Shown here in pieces: positions 7,749-15,051 of a DNA stretch of 18,302 bases (positions are counted from its first letter, which is position 1; each line of letters opens with the position of its first letter). The stretch is from Gemmatimonadaceae bacterium (lineage in GTDB: Bacteria; Gemmatimonadota; Gemmatimonadetes; Gemmatimonadales; Gemmatimonadaceae): assembly GCA_025451425.1 (NCBI GenBank), contig JANWKK010000290.1:1-18302 (forward strand). The letters run 5' to 3'. The notes under the pieces were generated by a model, which searched no databases, had not been told where the DNA came from, and saw only the letters and a program-made list of their open reading frames with translations. A program made the position numbers and the translations under genes.

Positions 7749-9206
7749 ATGTCCGACTCCAACCTCTATCGCGCACCACTCGACCGCGCCGTCGCACACG
7801 CGAAGTCATATCTCGATAGCCTCGATACAGCGCCCGTATCGGCAACGGCGTCGCTCGACGAATTGCGTACGCGCTTCACGCGACCTCTCACCGACGCGGG
7901 CGTACCGGCCGAGCGCGTGATCGACGACTTGGCGAAAGACGCGGAGGGGGGACTCATCGGCAGCGCCGGCGGGCGATTCTTCGCCTGGGTGATCGGCGGC
8001 AGCCTCCCTGCGGCTCTCGCCGCCGATTGGCTCACCTCCACGTGGGATCAGAACGCTGGCATCTACGCGTGCAGTCCGGCAGCCGGCGTCGTCGAAGAGG
8101 TGGCTGGTAGCTACCTCAAGGACCTACTCGGCCTCCCGGCCCGCGCGAGCTTCGCGTTCGTGACCGGTACGCAGATGGCGCACGTGATCTGTCTCGCGGC
8201 GGCGCGACATGGCTTGCTCGCGCGACGGGGATGGAACGTCGAGCAACGCGGCCTAACGAGAGCGCCCGAAGTTCGCATCATCGTCGGCGCCGAGCGCCAC
8301 GGCACGGTCGACCGTGCGGTGCGATTGCTCGGCCTGGGAAGCGACAACATTCAACCGCTGCCGCTCGACGATCACAATGGCATGGACGTCGACGCGTTGA
8401 GCGCTGCCTTGCGCGAAGGCGCCGACCGTCCAACCATCGTCGTGCTCCAGGCGGGTGAGCTGAATACGGGCTCGTTCGACCGGTTTAGTGAGTTGATACC
8501 GGCGGCCCACGCACGTAGTGCGGGGGTTCATATAGACGGGGCCTTCGGCCTGTGGGCCGCGGCGAGCCCGAGCCATCGCCACTTCATGAAGGACGCCGCG
8601 CTCGCTGACTCGTGGTCGACGGACGGCCACAAATGGCTGAACGTTCCGTACGACAGCGGCTACGCCTTCGTCGCCGATGCCGAAGCGCATCACGCGTCGA
8701 TGACGCACCGCTCGAGTTACATGATGCACGAGGGCGACGCCCGCGACCAAGTCGACTGGAATCCGGAATGGTCGCGGCGCGCACGCGGACTCGCGACGTA
8801 CGCCGCGATTCGTAGCCTCGGCCGCGACGGCATTTGCGAGTTGATCGATCGTTCTTGTCACCACGCCACCGCGCTCGTGCAGCGCATTGGCGGGCTGCCG
8901 GGCGCGGAGGTGATGTGGGAACCGCTCATCAACCAGGGCCTCGTACGCTTCCGCGACGAGCGGCCGAAGGCGAGTGAGTCAGATCACGACGCGCGCACCG
9001 ACAGCGTGATCAACGAGATTCTTTCGGCTGGTGTGGCCTTCTTTGGCGGCGTTGCCTGGCGCGGCCGACGGTGCATGCGTGTGTCCGTCTCGAGCTGGCA
9101 GACCACGGACCGAGACGTCGAACGCACGGTGGACGCGGTTGGGCACGCCATGCAGGCGGCAGCGCACAAGTCCTCGCCCGCTCGAGCGCCCTCCCTCGCG
9201 CGTTGA
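7749..9206 (+). CDS. PLP-dependent group II decarboxylase family protein
   Basis: The 485-residue protein fits the pyridoxal-dependent decarboxylase family (PF00282, fold type I; aromatic-amino-acid/glutamate decarboxylase group). The PLP-binding lysine is K295 in STDGHKWLNVPYDSG, and the aspartate that pairs with the pyridine nitrogen is D263 in VHIDGAFGLWAA. The N-terminal part contains SPAAGVVEEVAGSYLKDLLGL, typical of the substrate-cofactor region, and FVTGTQMAH, a phosphate-binding-like loop. The C-terminus has the usual small domain (RRCMRVSVSSWQTT). The exact amino-acid substrate, or whether it is a lyase or transaminase-like paralogue, cannot be told. I start at 7749 because the open frame further upstream (from 7191) translates antisense cupin sequence. 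No strong ribosome binding site is visible. It is divergent from the cupin gene with only 63 bp between starts. Confidence 0.87.
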   Translation: MSDSNLYRAPLDRAVAHAKSYLDSLDTAPVSATASLDELRTRFTRPLTDAGVPAERVIDDLAKDAEGGLIGSAGGRFFAWVIGGSLPAALAADWLTSTWDQNAGIYACSPAAGVVEEVAGSYLKDLLGLPARASFAFVTGTQMAHVICLAAARHGLLARRGWNVEQRGLTRAPEVRIIVGAERHGTVDRAVRLLGLGSDNIQPLPLDDHNGMDVDALSAALREGADRPTIVVLQAGELNTGSFDRFSELIPAAHARSAGVHIDGAFGLWAAASPSHRHFMKDAALADSWSTDGHKWLNVPYDSGYAFVADAEAHHASMTHRSSYMMHEGDARDQVDWNPEWSRRARGLATYAAIRSLGRDGICELIDRSCHHATALVQRIGGLPGAEVMWEPLINQGLVRFRDERPKASESDHDARTDSVINEILSAGVAFFGGVAWRGRRCMRVSVSSWQTTDRDVERTVDAVGHAMQAAAHKSSPARAPSLAR

Positions 9207-9215
9207 GGTGTCACC

Positions 9216-9250
9216 GCGACAATTGGCCAGTGGCATTGGCCAATTGTCGC
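9216..9250 (+). terminator. Perfect 14-bp inverted repeat after the decarboxylase gene
   Basis: GCGACAATTGGCCA (9216-9229) and TGGCCAATTGTCGC (9237-9250) pair perfectly around a 7-nt loop, starting 9 nt after the decarboxylase stop. In RNA this is a strong hairpin that could end transcription or protect the 3' end, although no U-run follows. Each arm contains ATTGGCCA, and the right arm includes the palindrome TTGGCCAA, so a protein-binding operator for the kinase operon at 9322 is the alternative. Confidence 0.5.
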
Positions 9251-9321
9251 ATTGCTTGTCGCGTTTGCTGGCGCCAGTTTAGGTCGCTCCCGAACTCGCT
9301 AATCGGCTCGTCCAGCAGGCG

Positions 9322-11478
9322 ATGACTGACATCCGCAGGAGCGCCGGTACTAGAGGAGGCGCGGGAACGCTCCCACTCGCGTTGGGCCTTGCTTTGTTCG
9401 CTCCGATCGCGCTTCTGGGCAACGAAGCCGGAGCGCTGCTCCGCTATCCCGACATCGGCAGCGCAGTGCTTTTTCCGCCGTACGCGGCGCTGACGGCCGT
9501 CCTCGTTGCCTCGCCTCGGCGTCACTGGCTCTGGTACATTCTCGTCGGCCACGTCGCGCACCTCGCTACGAATTGGCCGCAGTGGACGTTCACGTGGGTT
9601 CTGTTTGCTGATGTGGCAAACATTGCCCGCGCCCTGACGGCGGCGCTCCTGCTTCAATGGCTGTTCGACGGCCGGCCGAAGTTCGAGGGCCTCGACGCGC
9701 TCGCCCGTTTCGTTCTCAGCGCAGTACTCGTGGCCCCTGCCGTCGGAGCAACCATTGGCGCGGCAGATGTCGTTCTGCATGGAGCGACATCCACGTTCGG
9801 GGCGGCATGGCGCGCGTGGTTCATGGGCAACGCGCTCACCGGCCTAACGATGATGCCGGCGTTCGTGCTCGGGGCATCGCGGATTGCGCACTGGCGCCCG
9901 AATCGAATGAGCCGGCGGCGCAGCGCCGAGACGATCGGCCTCGGCTTGACAGTCGCGGCGACGTGCGTCCTTGCCGCCGTGGTGCATGGTACGACGAAAT
10001 GGCAGCTGTTGCTGAGCTTCTACGCGCCGCTTCCGGTATTGCTCTGGGCGGCACTCCGCTTCTCCGCCATCGAGACGAGTCTCGCACTTACCGCCGTGAC
10101 CTTCGCGGCCGTCATCGGCGCCGATCGCAACATCGGCCCGTTTTTCGGCTCGTCCCCGGACGAGAGCGTGTTGGTGGTACAGCTCTTCGTTGTTCTCACG
10201 AGCTTCACGATCCTTTGTATCGTCGCAATGAGTACTGCGCGGCGTGCTGTTATCCGCTTGCATCGGGCGGTGCTCGCTTCGGCGCGCGACCGCATCGCCA
10301 TCCTCGACTCGCGCGGGGCGGTGCTCGAGGCCAACGATTCGTGGCGACGGTTCGCCGAGACTAATGACGTGGCTTCTTTTCATCGGACCCTGGCTGGTCA
10401 GAACTATCCGGCCGCGTGCGCTGTCGCCGCGGAACGTGGAGACGCTATCGCGTCGCGGGTGCTCGAGGGCGTGACCGGTGTGCTCGATCAGACGGAGAAT
10501 CGCTTCGAGATGGAGTACGACGACGTTCACCACGACAGTCCCGAGCGATACGCGCTTCGCGTCGAGACCCTGCAGCACCCGGACGGTGGCGTCGTCGTCA
10601 GACACACCAACGTAACGGCGCGCCATCGGGCGCAAATCGAGCTCGAGGAGCAGCGGCGTCAGCTCTCGCACCTCGCGCGCGTTGCATCGTTAGGCCAGCT
10701 ATCTGGCGCGCTCGCCCACGAGCTGAATCAGCCGCTAGCGTCGATCGGCAGTAACGCCGAAGCGGCGCGCCACCTCCTCAAGCGGGGCGCGGGAGATACG
10801 CAGCTCCTCGACGAAATTCTGGGTGACATCATCACCGAGAACTATCGCGCGGCCGAGGTCATTCGGCGCCTTCGCGCGCTGCTGCGTCGCGGTGAAACAC
10901 GTCTTCAGCCGCTCAACACGGCCGAGCTGATCGCCGAGGTGCTCGAGCTGGCGCACGCGGAGCTGATCACGCGCCGCGTCACCGCGACGTCGCTCATTGC
11001 GCCGAATCTTCCACCCGTATTAGGCGATCGCGTTCAGCTTCAGCAAGTCCTGCTCAACCTGATCCTCAACGCCTGTGAATCCATGCGTGTGACGCCGCTG
11101 CGCGAGCGACAACTCTGGGTCGTCGCAAACGTCGTTGGCAGCAGCACGCAGATCTCGATTCGCGACTTCGGCACTGGCATTCCTCCGGCGCTCATCGGTC
11201 GATTGTTCGAGCCGTTCTTTACCACAAAGGCTGAGGGACTCGGTCTCGGGCTTTCGATCTCGCGAACGATCGTCGCCGCACATGGCGGGCGACTCTGGGC
11301 CGAGAACAATCCTGATGGGGGTGCCACCCTTTACTGCGTGCTCACGACGGCGCCCGTCGACGCAGCAGTTCCTGCAGCGCAATTGGGCGACCACAAAGCA
11401 TCAGCGACGAACGAATTGCCAGTGGCCACCTCCCTGGTCGCGCCAGCATCGTCGACGTTGGGCACACCTTCTTTGTGA
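9322..11478 (+). CDS. MASE1-PAS sensor histidine kinase
   Basis: The kinase has 718 residues. Residues about 15-310 are a multi-span membrane domain matching MASE1 (PF05231): PDIGSAVLFPPYAALTAVLV and the helix pairs around WPQWTFTWVLF. A PAS-like segment follows (about 320-440: RIAILDSRGAVLEANDSWRR). The HisKA dimerisation helix reads GQLSGALAHELNQPLASIGS, with phospho-acceptor H466. The HATPase domain has N583 (LILNACESM), D615 (RDFGTGIPP) and GLGLGLSISRTIVAAHGG. The kinase core resembles the FixL/DctB group. A Pro/Ala/Thr-rich tail of about 50 residues follows the catalytic domain. It probably autophosphorylates in response to a ligand sensed in the membrane and passes phosphate to the receiver gene it overlaps by 4 bp. 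The ATG at 9322 has only a weak, close AGG upstream. Octamer copies lie at 9842 and 10688. Confidence 0.9.
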   Translation: MTDIRRSAGTRGGAGTLPLALGLALFAPIALLGNEAGALLRYPDIGSAVLFPPYAALTAVLVASPRRHWLWYILVGHVAHLATNWPQWTFTWVLFADVANIARALTAALLLQWLFDGRPKFEGLDALARFVLSAVLVAPAVGATIGAADVVLHGATSTFGAAWRAWFMGNALTGLTMMPAFVLGASRIAHWRPNRMSRRRSAETIGLGLTVAATCVLAAVVHGTTKWQLLLSFYAPLPVLLWAALRFSAIETSLALTAVTFAAVIGADRNIGPFFGSSPDESVLVVQLFVVLTSFTILCIVAMSTARRAVIRLHRAVLASARDRIAILDSRGAVLEANDSWRRFAETNDVASFHRTLAGQNYPAACAVAAERGDAIASRVLEGVTGVLDQTENRFEMEYDDVHHDSPERYALRVETLQHPDGGVVVRHTNVTARHRAQIELEEQRRQLSHLARVASLGQLSGALAHELNQPLASIGSNAEAARHLLKRGAGDTQLLDEILGDIITENYRAAEVIRRLRALLRRGETRLQPLNTAELIAEVLELAHAELITRRVTATSLIAPNLPPVLGDRVQLQQVLLNLILNACESMRVTPLRERQLWVVANVVGSSTQISIRDFGTGIPPALIGRLFEPFFTTKAEGLGLGLSISRTIVAAHGGRLWAENNPDGGATLYCVLTTAPVDAAVPAAQLGDHKASATNELPVATSLVAPASSTLGTPSL

Positions 11479-11858
11479 GCGCAACTTCTCCGCTGCGCGT
11501 CGCAATCGTCGACGACGAGGAGGCTGTTCGCGTCAGCCTGCGGCGCCTGTGTCAGTCACTCGACATGCACGCTGTGGCCTATGCGTCAGGCGTCGATTTC
11601 CTCGATGAGCTCTACGCGCATCGCGCCGATCCCGATTGCCTTCTCCTCGACGCCCACATGCCGCAGATGACGGGCCTCGACGTACAACACCAACTGGTCG
11701 CACGCGGCGTTCGCTTCCCCACGGTCGTCTATTCCGCGGACGACGAACCGGAGGCACTGGAGCGATACATTGCTGCCGGCGCGGTCGCCTATCTTAGAAA
11801 GCCGCTTCGCGCCGAGCAGCTCATCGCGGCAATCGAGCGCGCCGTCGCTTCTCGTTAG
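11475..11858 (+). CDS. Single-domain response regulator (receiver only)
   Basis: The 127-residue protein is one receiver domain (PF00072) with no output domain. Acidic pocket D13/D14, phospho-acceptor D59 (CLLLDAHMPQMTG), S87 and K109 (YLRKPLRAEQL) are all present, so it should be phosphorylatable. The sequence resembles FixJ-type receivers that lost their DNA-binding part, so it may act by protein contact, as a phosphate sink or as a relay. Its GTG start overlaps the kinase stop as GTGA, which strongly suggests translational coupling and a cognate pair. Its TAG stop shares TTAG with the TAA stop of the convergent plug-protein gene (11855-11857). Confidence 0.9.
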   Translation: MSATSPLRVAIVDDEEAVRVSLRRLCQSLDMHAVAYASGVDFLDELYAHRADPDCLLLDAHMPQMTGLDVQHQLVARGVRFPTVVYSADDEPEALERYIAAGAVAYLRKPLRAEQLIAAIERAVASR

Positions 11859-12631
11859 GGTCCGTGTTTGCGCCAAACGGCAATCACGGCGCACGGGCTA
11901 CCGCCGGAGGTAAACTCAGCCGGAATGTTGACGGACGATGTGTAGACCTCAATAGCTTGTATCTCGCTCGGAGGCAGAGTCTCCAGGAAGGAGTTCATCT
12001 GACGGGGATCCTTTGGATCCTTGGAGGTCTCGTGGTTGGTCAATCGCTGGCCGTCGAACCACACCTCCGCATACTCGCCTCCGAAAACTGGATTGCCATA
12101 GCATCTGTTGAAGTAGACGCCATCCTGGTCGACAAAGACGCCATTGATGCCCTCGAACATCGTCTTGACGTCCTTGGGCCCAACCGAATCGATCTGCTCG
12201 CGCGTGATGAATGTTCCCCATCCTCGCGCGCCGCGTTCGTAGACCGCCTCGTAGCCATGCGGCACACGGAAGGCTCGACCGTGAACGACGAGCTCCGATA
12301 ACAGCTGCGGCATCCGCTTCAAGTAGATGTCGAGCCGTATGGAGTCGCCTGTGACGAAGAGCACCGTATCCTTGACCGGCGAATACCTGAAGAACCGCAC
12401 CTCGATCTCGCGACGACCCGTAGGGATGCTGGACAAGCGAAAGCGTCCACGCCCGTCGGACCGAGCGACCAGGTTGGTGCCCACGATCTGGATCCCGGCA
12501 TTCGCGACGCCGCCGCTGTCGGTTGCGTCGAGAATCCGCCCGACGAGCGTTGCGGAGCTATTCCGTTGCCCTTGCGCGACCAGGACATTGGTCAGCGCGA
12601 CACATATTCCCGCGAGCAGCGTGACACGCAT
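11855..12631 (-). CDS. Secreted carboxypeptidase-regulatory plus TonB-plug-like protein without barrel
   Basis: This 258-residue protein has a signal peptide (MRVTLLAGICVALTNVLVAQG). A carboxypeptidase-regulatory-like beta-sandwich (about 27-110) follows: LVGRILDATDSGGVANAGIQ, GRFRLSSIPTGRREIEVRF. A segment resembling a TonB-dependent receptor plug comes next (about 112-258): LSELVVHGRA, ITREQIDSVGPKDVKTMFEG, EVWFDGQRLT and PPSEIQAIEVYTS. It ends just where a receptor would begin its 22-strand barrel, with a proper TAA stop. Short proteins of this type occur in Gemmatimonadota, where they may be periplasmic or surface-attached; their role is not known. Two cysteines (in FNRCYGNP and GGSPCAV) could form a disulfide. 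GGAG 6 nt upstream supports the start. The stop overlaps the regulator stop on the other strand. Confidence 0.75.
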   Translation of the reverse strand: MRVTLLAGICVALTNVLVAQGQRNSSATLVGRILDATDSGGVANAGIQIVGTNLVARSDGRGRFRLSSIPTGRREIEVRFFRYSPVKDTVLFVTGDSIRLDIYLKRMPQLLSELVVHGRAFRVPHGYEAVYERGARGWGTFITREQIDSVGPKDVKTMFEGINGVFVDQDGVYFNRCYGNPVFGGEYAEVWFDGQRLTNHETSKDPKDPRQMNSFLETLPPSEIQAIEVYTSSVNIPAEFTSGGSPCAVIAVWRKHGP

Positions 12632-12637
12632 TCGAGG

Positions 12638-12641
12638 CTCC
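12638..12641 (-). promoter_or_regulatory. Shine-Dalgarno GGAG for the plug-like protein
   Basis: Plus-strand CTCC reads GGAG on the coding strand, 6 nt upstream of the ATG at 12629-12631, and confirms the start. Confidence 0.6.
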
Positions 12642-12689
12642 GCAGTTGCTAGTGGAGTGTAATGGAGATAATGATGGCAAGTGTTAAGA

Positions 12690-12827
12690 GGCCGCTGATA
12701 CCAGAGACACGACGCTGAGGCCGCTGACGTAAGAGCGTTGTCATCCTGAGGAGCCCTTCGCTTCGCTCAGGATGACAAGAGACAGCAATTGTCAGCGGTT
12801 TCAGCGCAGTGTCAGCGGCTTCAGCGG
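12690..12827. repeat. Composite palindrome around a GTCATCCTGAG hairpin, copy B
   Basis: The core is GTCATCCTGAG (12740-12750) pairing with CTCAGGATGAC (12766-12776), an 11-bp stem whose loop carries GAGCCCTTCGCTTCG. The flanks are also inverted: CCGCTGA occurs at 12692-12698 and 12721-12727 on the left, and TCAGCGG at 12792-12798, 12812-12818 and 12821-12827 on the right. The core is related to the repeat at 131-163. No transposase is encoded, so it may be a non-autonomous element or a structured regulatory sequence. Confidence 0.65.
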
Positions 12828-12976
12828 CCCTATCCAATTTTGATATACAAGGCTGCGTGCCTGCTTTCACCATCTCAATTACATCCCACTAGCATCAACT
12901 TACTGCCGCCGCCTGAAGACACAAACGATGATGAACGATATCGTATCTCCGGGAATTGAGGGTTGTTCAGCATACT

Positions 12977-13000
12977 GTGATCTCCTCGTTAGAGGATCAC
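12977..13000 (+). other. Small bulged hairpin overlapping a GAGGA
   Basis: GTGATCTCCTC (12977-12987) can pair with GAGGATCAC (12992-13000), with a 2-nt bulge and a GTTA loop. The right arm contains GAGGA, 5 nt before the ATG at 13002. If that small frame is translated the hairpin would hide its ribosome binding site; otherwise it is a short structured spacer. Confidence 0.35.
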
Positions 13001-13073
13001 AATGGGCGACGCGGATGCAAGGAGGCAATGTGCGTACGACCGTCGCAATACGGCAGTCGCCCTGATTAGTTGG

Positions 13074-13157
13074 CAGGCGACCGGCGCATTTCGCCACACG
13101 ACCGGGGCTTCACCCGACACGACCGGGACTTCGCCCGAGACGACCGCGATTTCTGCG
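13074..13157. repeat. Four copies of a 21-nt degenerate tandem repeat
   Basis: Units begin at 13074, 13095, 13116 and 13137, each carrying the core CGACCG followed by GGC/GGG and TTC. The best pair, GACACGACCGGGACTTCGCCC and its left neighbour, differ at only a few positions. Because the period is 21 nt, every open frame through it gives a 7-residue repeat: xTTGxSP-like on the plus strand, xAPVVSG-like on the minus strand. It lies about 30 bp past the 3' end of the LuxR-type regulator gene. Confidence 0.7.
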
Positions 13158-13188
13158 TGCACAACGCGCGACCGGTGGACCACGATAT

Positions 13189-13845
13189 CTAACGCGTGGT
13201 GTCCTCGACGGGATACTCGAGGAGGCCGTGCTCTGCTGAATAGCGCACTAGATCGGCGTTTGTGGCGAATCCCATCTTCTCCATGAGCCGCGTGCGATAC
13301 GTGCTCACAGTCTTCGGCGACAAGCCCAGCGCCTCCGCGACCTCCTTCACCGTGCGGCCGGTTCCGAGCCCACGCAGTACGTCGAACTCGCGGTCGGAGA
13401 GTTGCTCGTGCGGTGCGCCCACGAAATCCTGTCCGAGCTGCGCGGCGAGTTTCTCAGCGAGCATCGGACTCACGTAGCGGCCGCCACGATGCACCCTCCG
13501 GATCGCATCGAGTAATTGCTCGGGAGAATGGTCCTTCGTTAGGTACCCCGATGCGCCTCCGCGCAGTGCGCGGACGGCCCACTGATCTTCCGGGTGCGCG
13601 CTGAGCACGAGCACACGCACCGTGGGATGCGTCTCACGCAGTCGTCGCAGGGTATCCGTGAACGGCGATCCGGGCATCGAGACGTCGAGCAATACGACGT
13701 CCGCGACGTGCTGCTGGAGCGCGAGCAGCGCGGCCTCGCCACTCGCCGCCTCGGCGGTGACGACGATACCGCGATCGTCCTCGGCGATTCGGCGCAGGCC
13801 GGCACGAACGATCGGATGATCGTCGACGATCAGGACGCGAATCAC
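13189..13845 (-). CDS. NarL/FixJ-family response regulator with LuxR-type HTH
   Basis: This 218-residue DNA-binding response regulator has a receiver domain at about 1-118 with D8/D9, phospho-acceptor D54 (VVLLDVSMPG), S83 (LVLSAH) and K104 (YLTKDHS). A short linker leads to a LuxR/GerE helix-turn-helix (about 147-205): LSDREFDVLRGLGTGRTVKE, then VAEALGLSPKTVSTYRTRLM. Length and order match NarL/UvrY-type regulators. It starts with GTG inside the stop of the kinase gene (GTGA overlap at 13842-13845), so both are made from one mRNA and should form a cognate pair. The target promoters are unknown. The enriched heptamer variant CGTTAGGT occurs at 13537. Confidence 0.93.
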   Translation of the reverse strand: MIRVLIVDDHPIVRAGLRRIAEDDRGIVVTAEAASGEAALLALQQHVADVVLLDVSMPGSPFTDTLRRLRETHPTVRVLVLSAHPEDQWAVRALRGGASGYLTKDHSPEQLLDAIRRVHRGGRYVSPMLAEKLAAQLGQDFVGAPHEQLSDREFDVLRGLGTGRTVKEVAEALGLSPKTVSTYRTRLMEKMGFATNADLVRYSAEHGLLEYPVEDTTR

Positions 13846-14984
13846 GGCGCAGCCAACTCCGCCTTTGCCGGCGTTGGCGCCGGCGGGAGTGGCAACCGCA
13901 ATGAAACCGTCGTGCCCGATTTGGCTTCACTAAAGACACTGACCGACCCGCCTAACGCGATCGCGCGCTCGCGCAGGCCGAGCAGACCGAGCGAATGCGT
14001 CCCGCGCATCTCGTCACGGGAGATTCCGCGGCCATCGTCGGTGACATCGAGCGAGAGAATCTCTCCCTCGATGCCCAGTGCCACACGCACACGCGATGCC
14101 TCGGCGTGCTTCGCGACGTTCGTGAGCGCTTCCTGCAGCATGCGAAAGACGGCTGACGCGATCGGGCCCGGCGGCGACGAGCCGGAGCAATGGATGTCGA
14201 GCTCCAGCTCCAGCCCGGTGCGGGAGGCAAAGTCCTGTGCCTGCCACTCGATCGCGTCACCCAGACCGAGTTGGTCGAGCACACTCGGCCGAAGCTCGGT
14301 GATGATGCGTCGAACAGCGATCATGACGTCGTCCAGCCGGCCGAGAACACTTGCGCAGCGATCCACGACCTCCGGCTGCGCGTGTCGGCTGAGACGGCGG
14401 TCCATCCACGCGAGATCGAGCTTGAGCCCCGTGAGCGCTTGCCCGAGCTCGTCGTGCAGCTCGCGAGCGATGCGAGTTCGCTCTTCCTCGCGAACCGACT
14501 CGAGCCGCGCAGCAAGCGCCCGCAACTCTTCGCGCGATTGGGCGATCTCCGCCGCGGCGCGGTGTCGATCGGTAATGTCGCGCTGAATGCCAAGATGCCC
14601 GGTGATTCGACCCTTCTCATCATACACGCAGAGGTAGTGGCCTTCGATGCGAACCGGCGTGCCGTCCATGCGTCGCTCGTCTGTCTCCGTGTGGATATGC
14701 CCCGCGTCGAACATGGCACGCCAGCCCGCCTTCCCTCCCTCCATGTCGTGCGCGAAAAACTCCGCCGGTGTCTTTCCGATGAGCTCTGGCAACTGCACAC
14801 GGTATTGTCGTGCATACGCCTCGTTCGCGATCGTCATGCGTTGATGCTGAAATACGTGCTCGAGTATCGCGTCTTTATCAACCGAGTCGTTCCACTCGAT
14901 AGGCTCATCGAGCATCATGATGAAGAACCCATCGATCGATTGCGCGAAGAACAGCTCGCGCAGACTGTCGGGAGAAAGGGACAC
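13842..14984 (-). CDS. Soluble PAS-domain histidine kinase, HisKA_3 type
   Basis: This 380-residue kinase has no membrane segment. An N-terminal PAS domain (about 10-138) carries IANEAYARQYRV, RRMDGTPVRIEGHYLCVYDE and a C-terminal GHLGIQRDITDRH. A coiled coil follows (about 140-168). The HisKA_3 dimerisation box EEERTRIARELHDELGQAL has phospho-acceptor H177. The HATPase domain has an N-box EALTNVAKHAEASRV, a G1 box DDGRGIS and GLLGLRERA. This is the NarX/DegS-type kinase class that pairs with NarL-type regulators, and the regulator follows with a 4-bp overlap. The PAS domain may bind a small ligand or cofactor in the cytoplasm; nothing identifies it. Translation starts at GTG (14982-14984) with only a weak upstream GGA. 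The gene is divergent from the alpha/beta hydrolase at 15215. Confidence 0.93.
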   Translation of the reverse strand: MSLSPDSLRELFFAQSIDGFFIMMLDEPIEWNDSVDKDAILEHVFQHQRMTIANEAYARQYRVQLPELIGKTPAEFFAHDMEGGKAGWRAMFDAGHIHTETDERRMDGTPVRIEGHYLCVYDEKGRITGHLGIQRDITDRHRAAAEIAQSREELRALAARLESVREEERTRIARELHDELGQALTGLKLDLAWMDRRLSRHAQPEVVDRCASVLGRLDDVMIAVRRIITELRPSVLDQLGLGDAIEWQAQDFASRTGLELELDIHCSGSSPPGPIASAVFRMLQEALTNVAKHAEASRVRVALGIEGEILSLDVTDDGRGISRDEMRGTHSLGLLGLRERAIALGGSVSVFSEAKSGTTVSLRLPLPPAPTPAKAELAAP

Positions 14985-15051
14985 GAGAAGTCCGTCGCGC
15001 AGTATGGCTGGTTAGGCGACTCGAGAAGAAGCGGCGCACGACGTGGTGCGC

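Larger units (their letters stand above)
12632..13188. other. 557-bp region without a convincing gene
   Basis: Two minus-strand genes flank this stretch: the plug-like protein starts at its left edge and the LuxR-type regulator ends at its right edge. It contains a large imperfect palindrome (12690-12827), an AT-richer stretch (about 12830-12970), a small bulged hairpin (12977-13000) and a 21-nt tandem repeat (13074-13157). Open frames here have no recognisable domains. A plus-strand frame from 13002 has a GAGGA 5 nt upstream but runs antisense into the regulator gene. Confidence 0.55.

Noticed and set aside
9844..10671. Minus-strand frame of 275 codons opposite the MASE1 kinase
   Set aside because: Charged low-complexity product; the plus strand encodes membrane helices and a PAS segment.
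13074..13157. CRISPR array
   Set aside because: The units are contiguous 21-mers without unique spacers, and no cas gene is present.
13594..14586. Plus-strand frame of 330 codons across the kinase/regulator pair
   Set aside because: It is antisense to genes with complete receiver, HTH, HisKA_3 and HATPase motifs and has Ser/Arg-rich composition.
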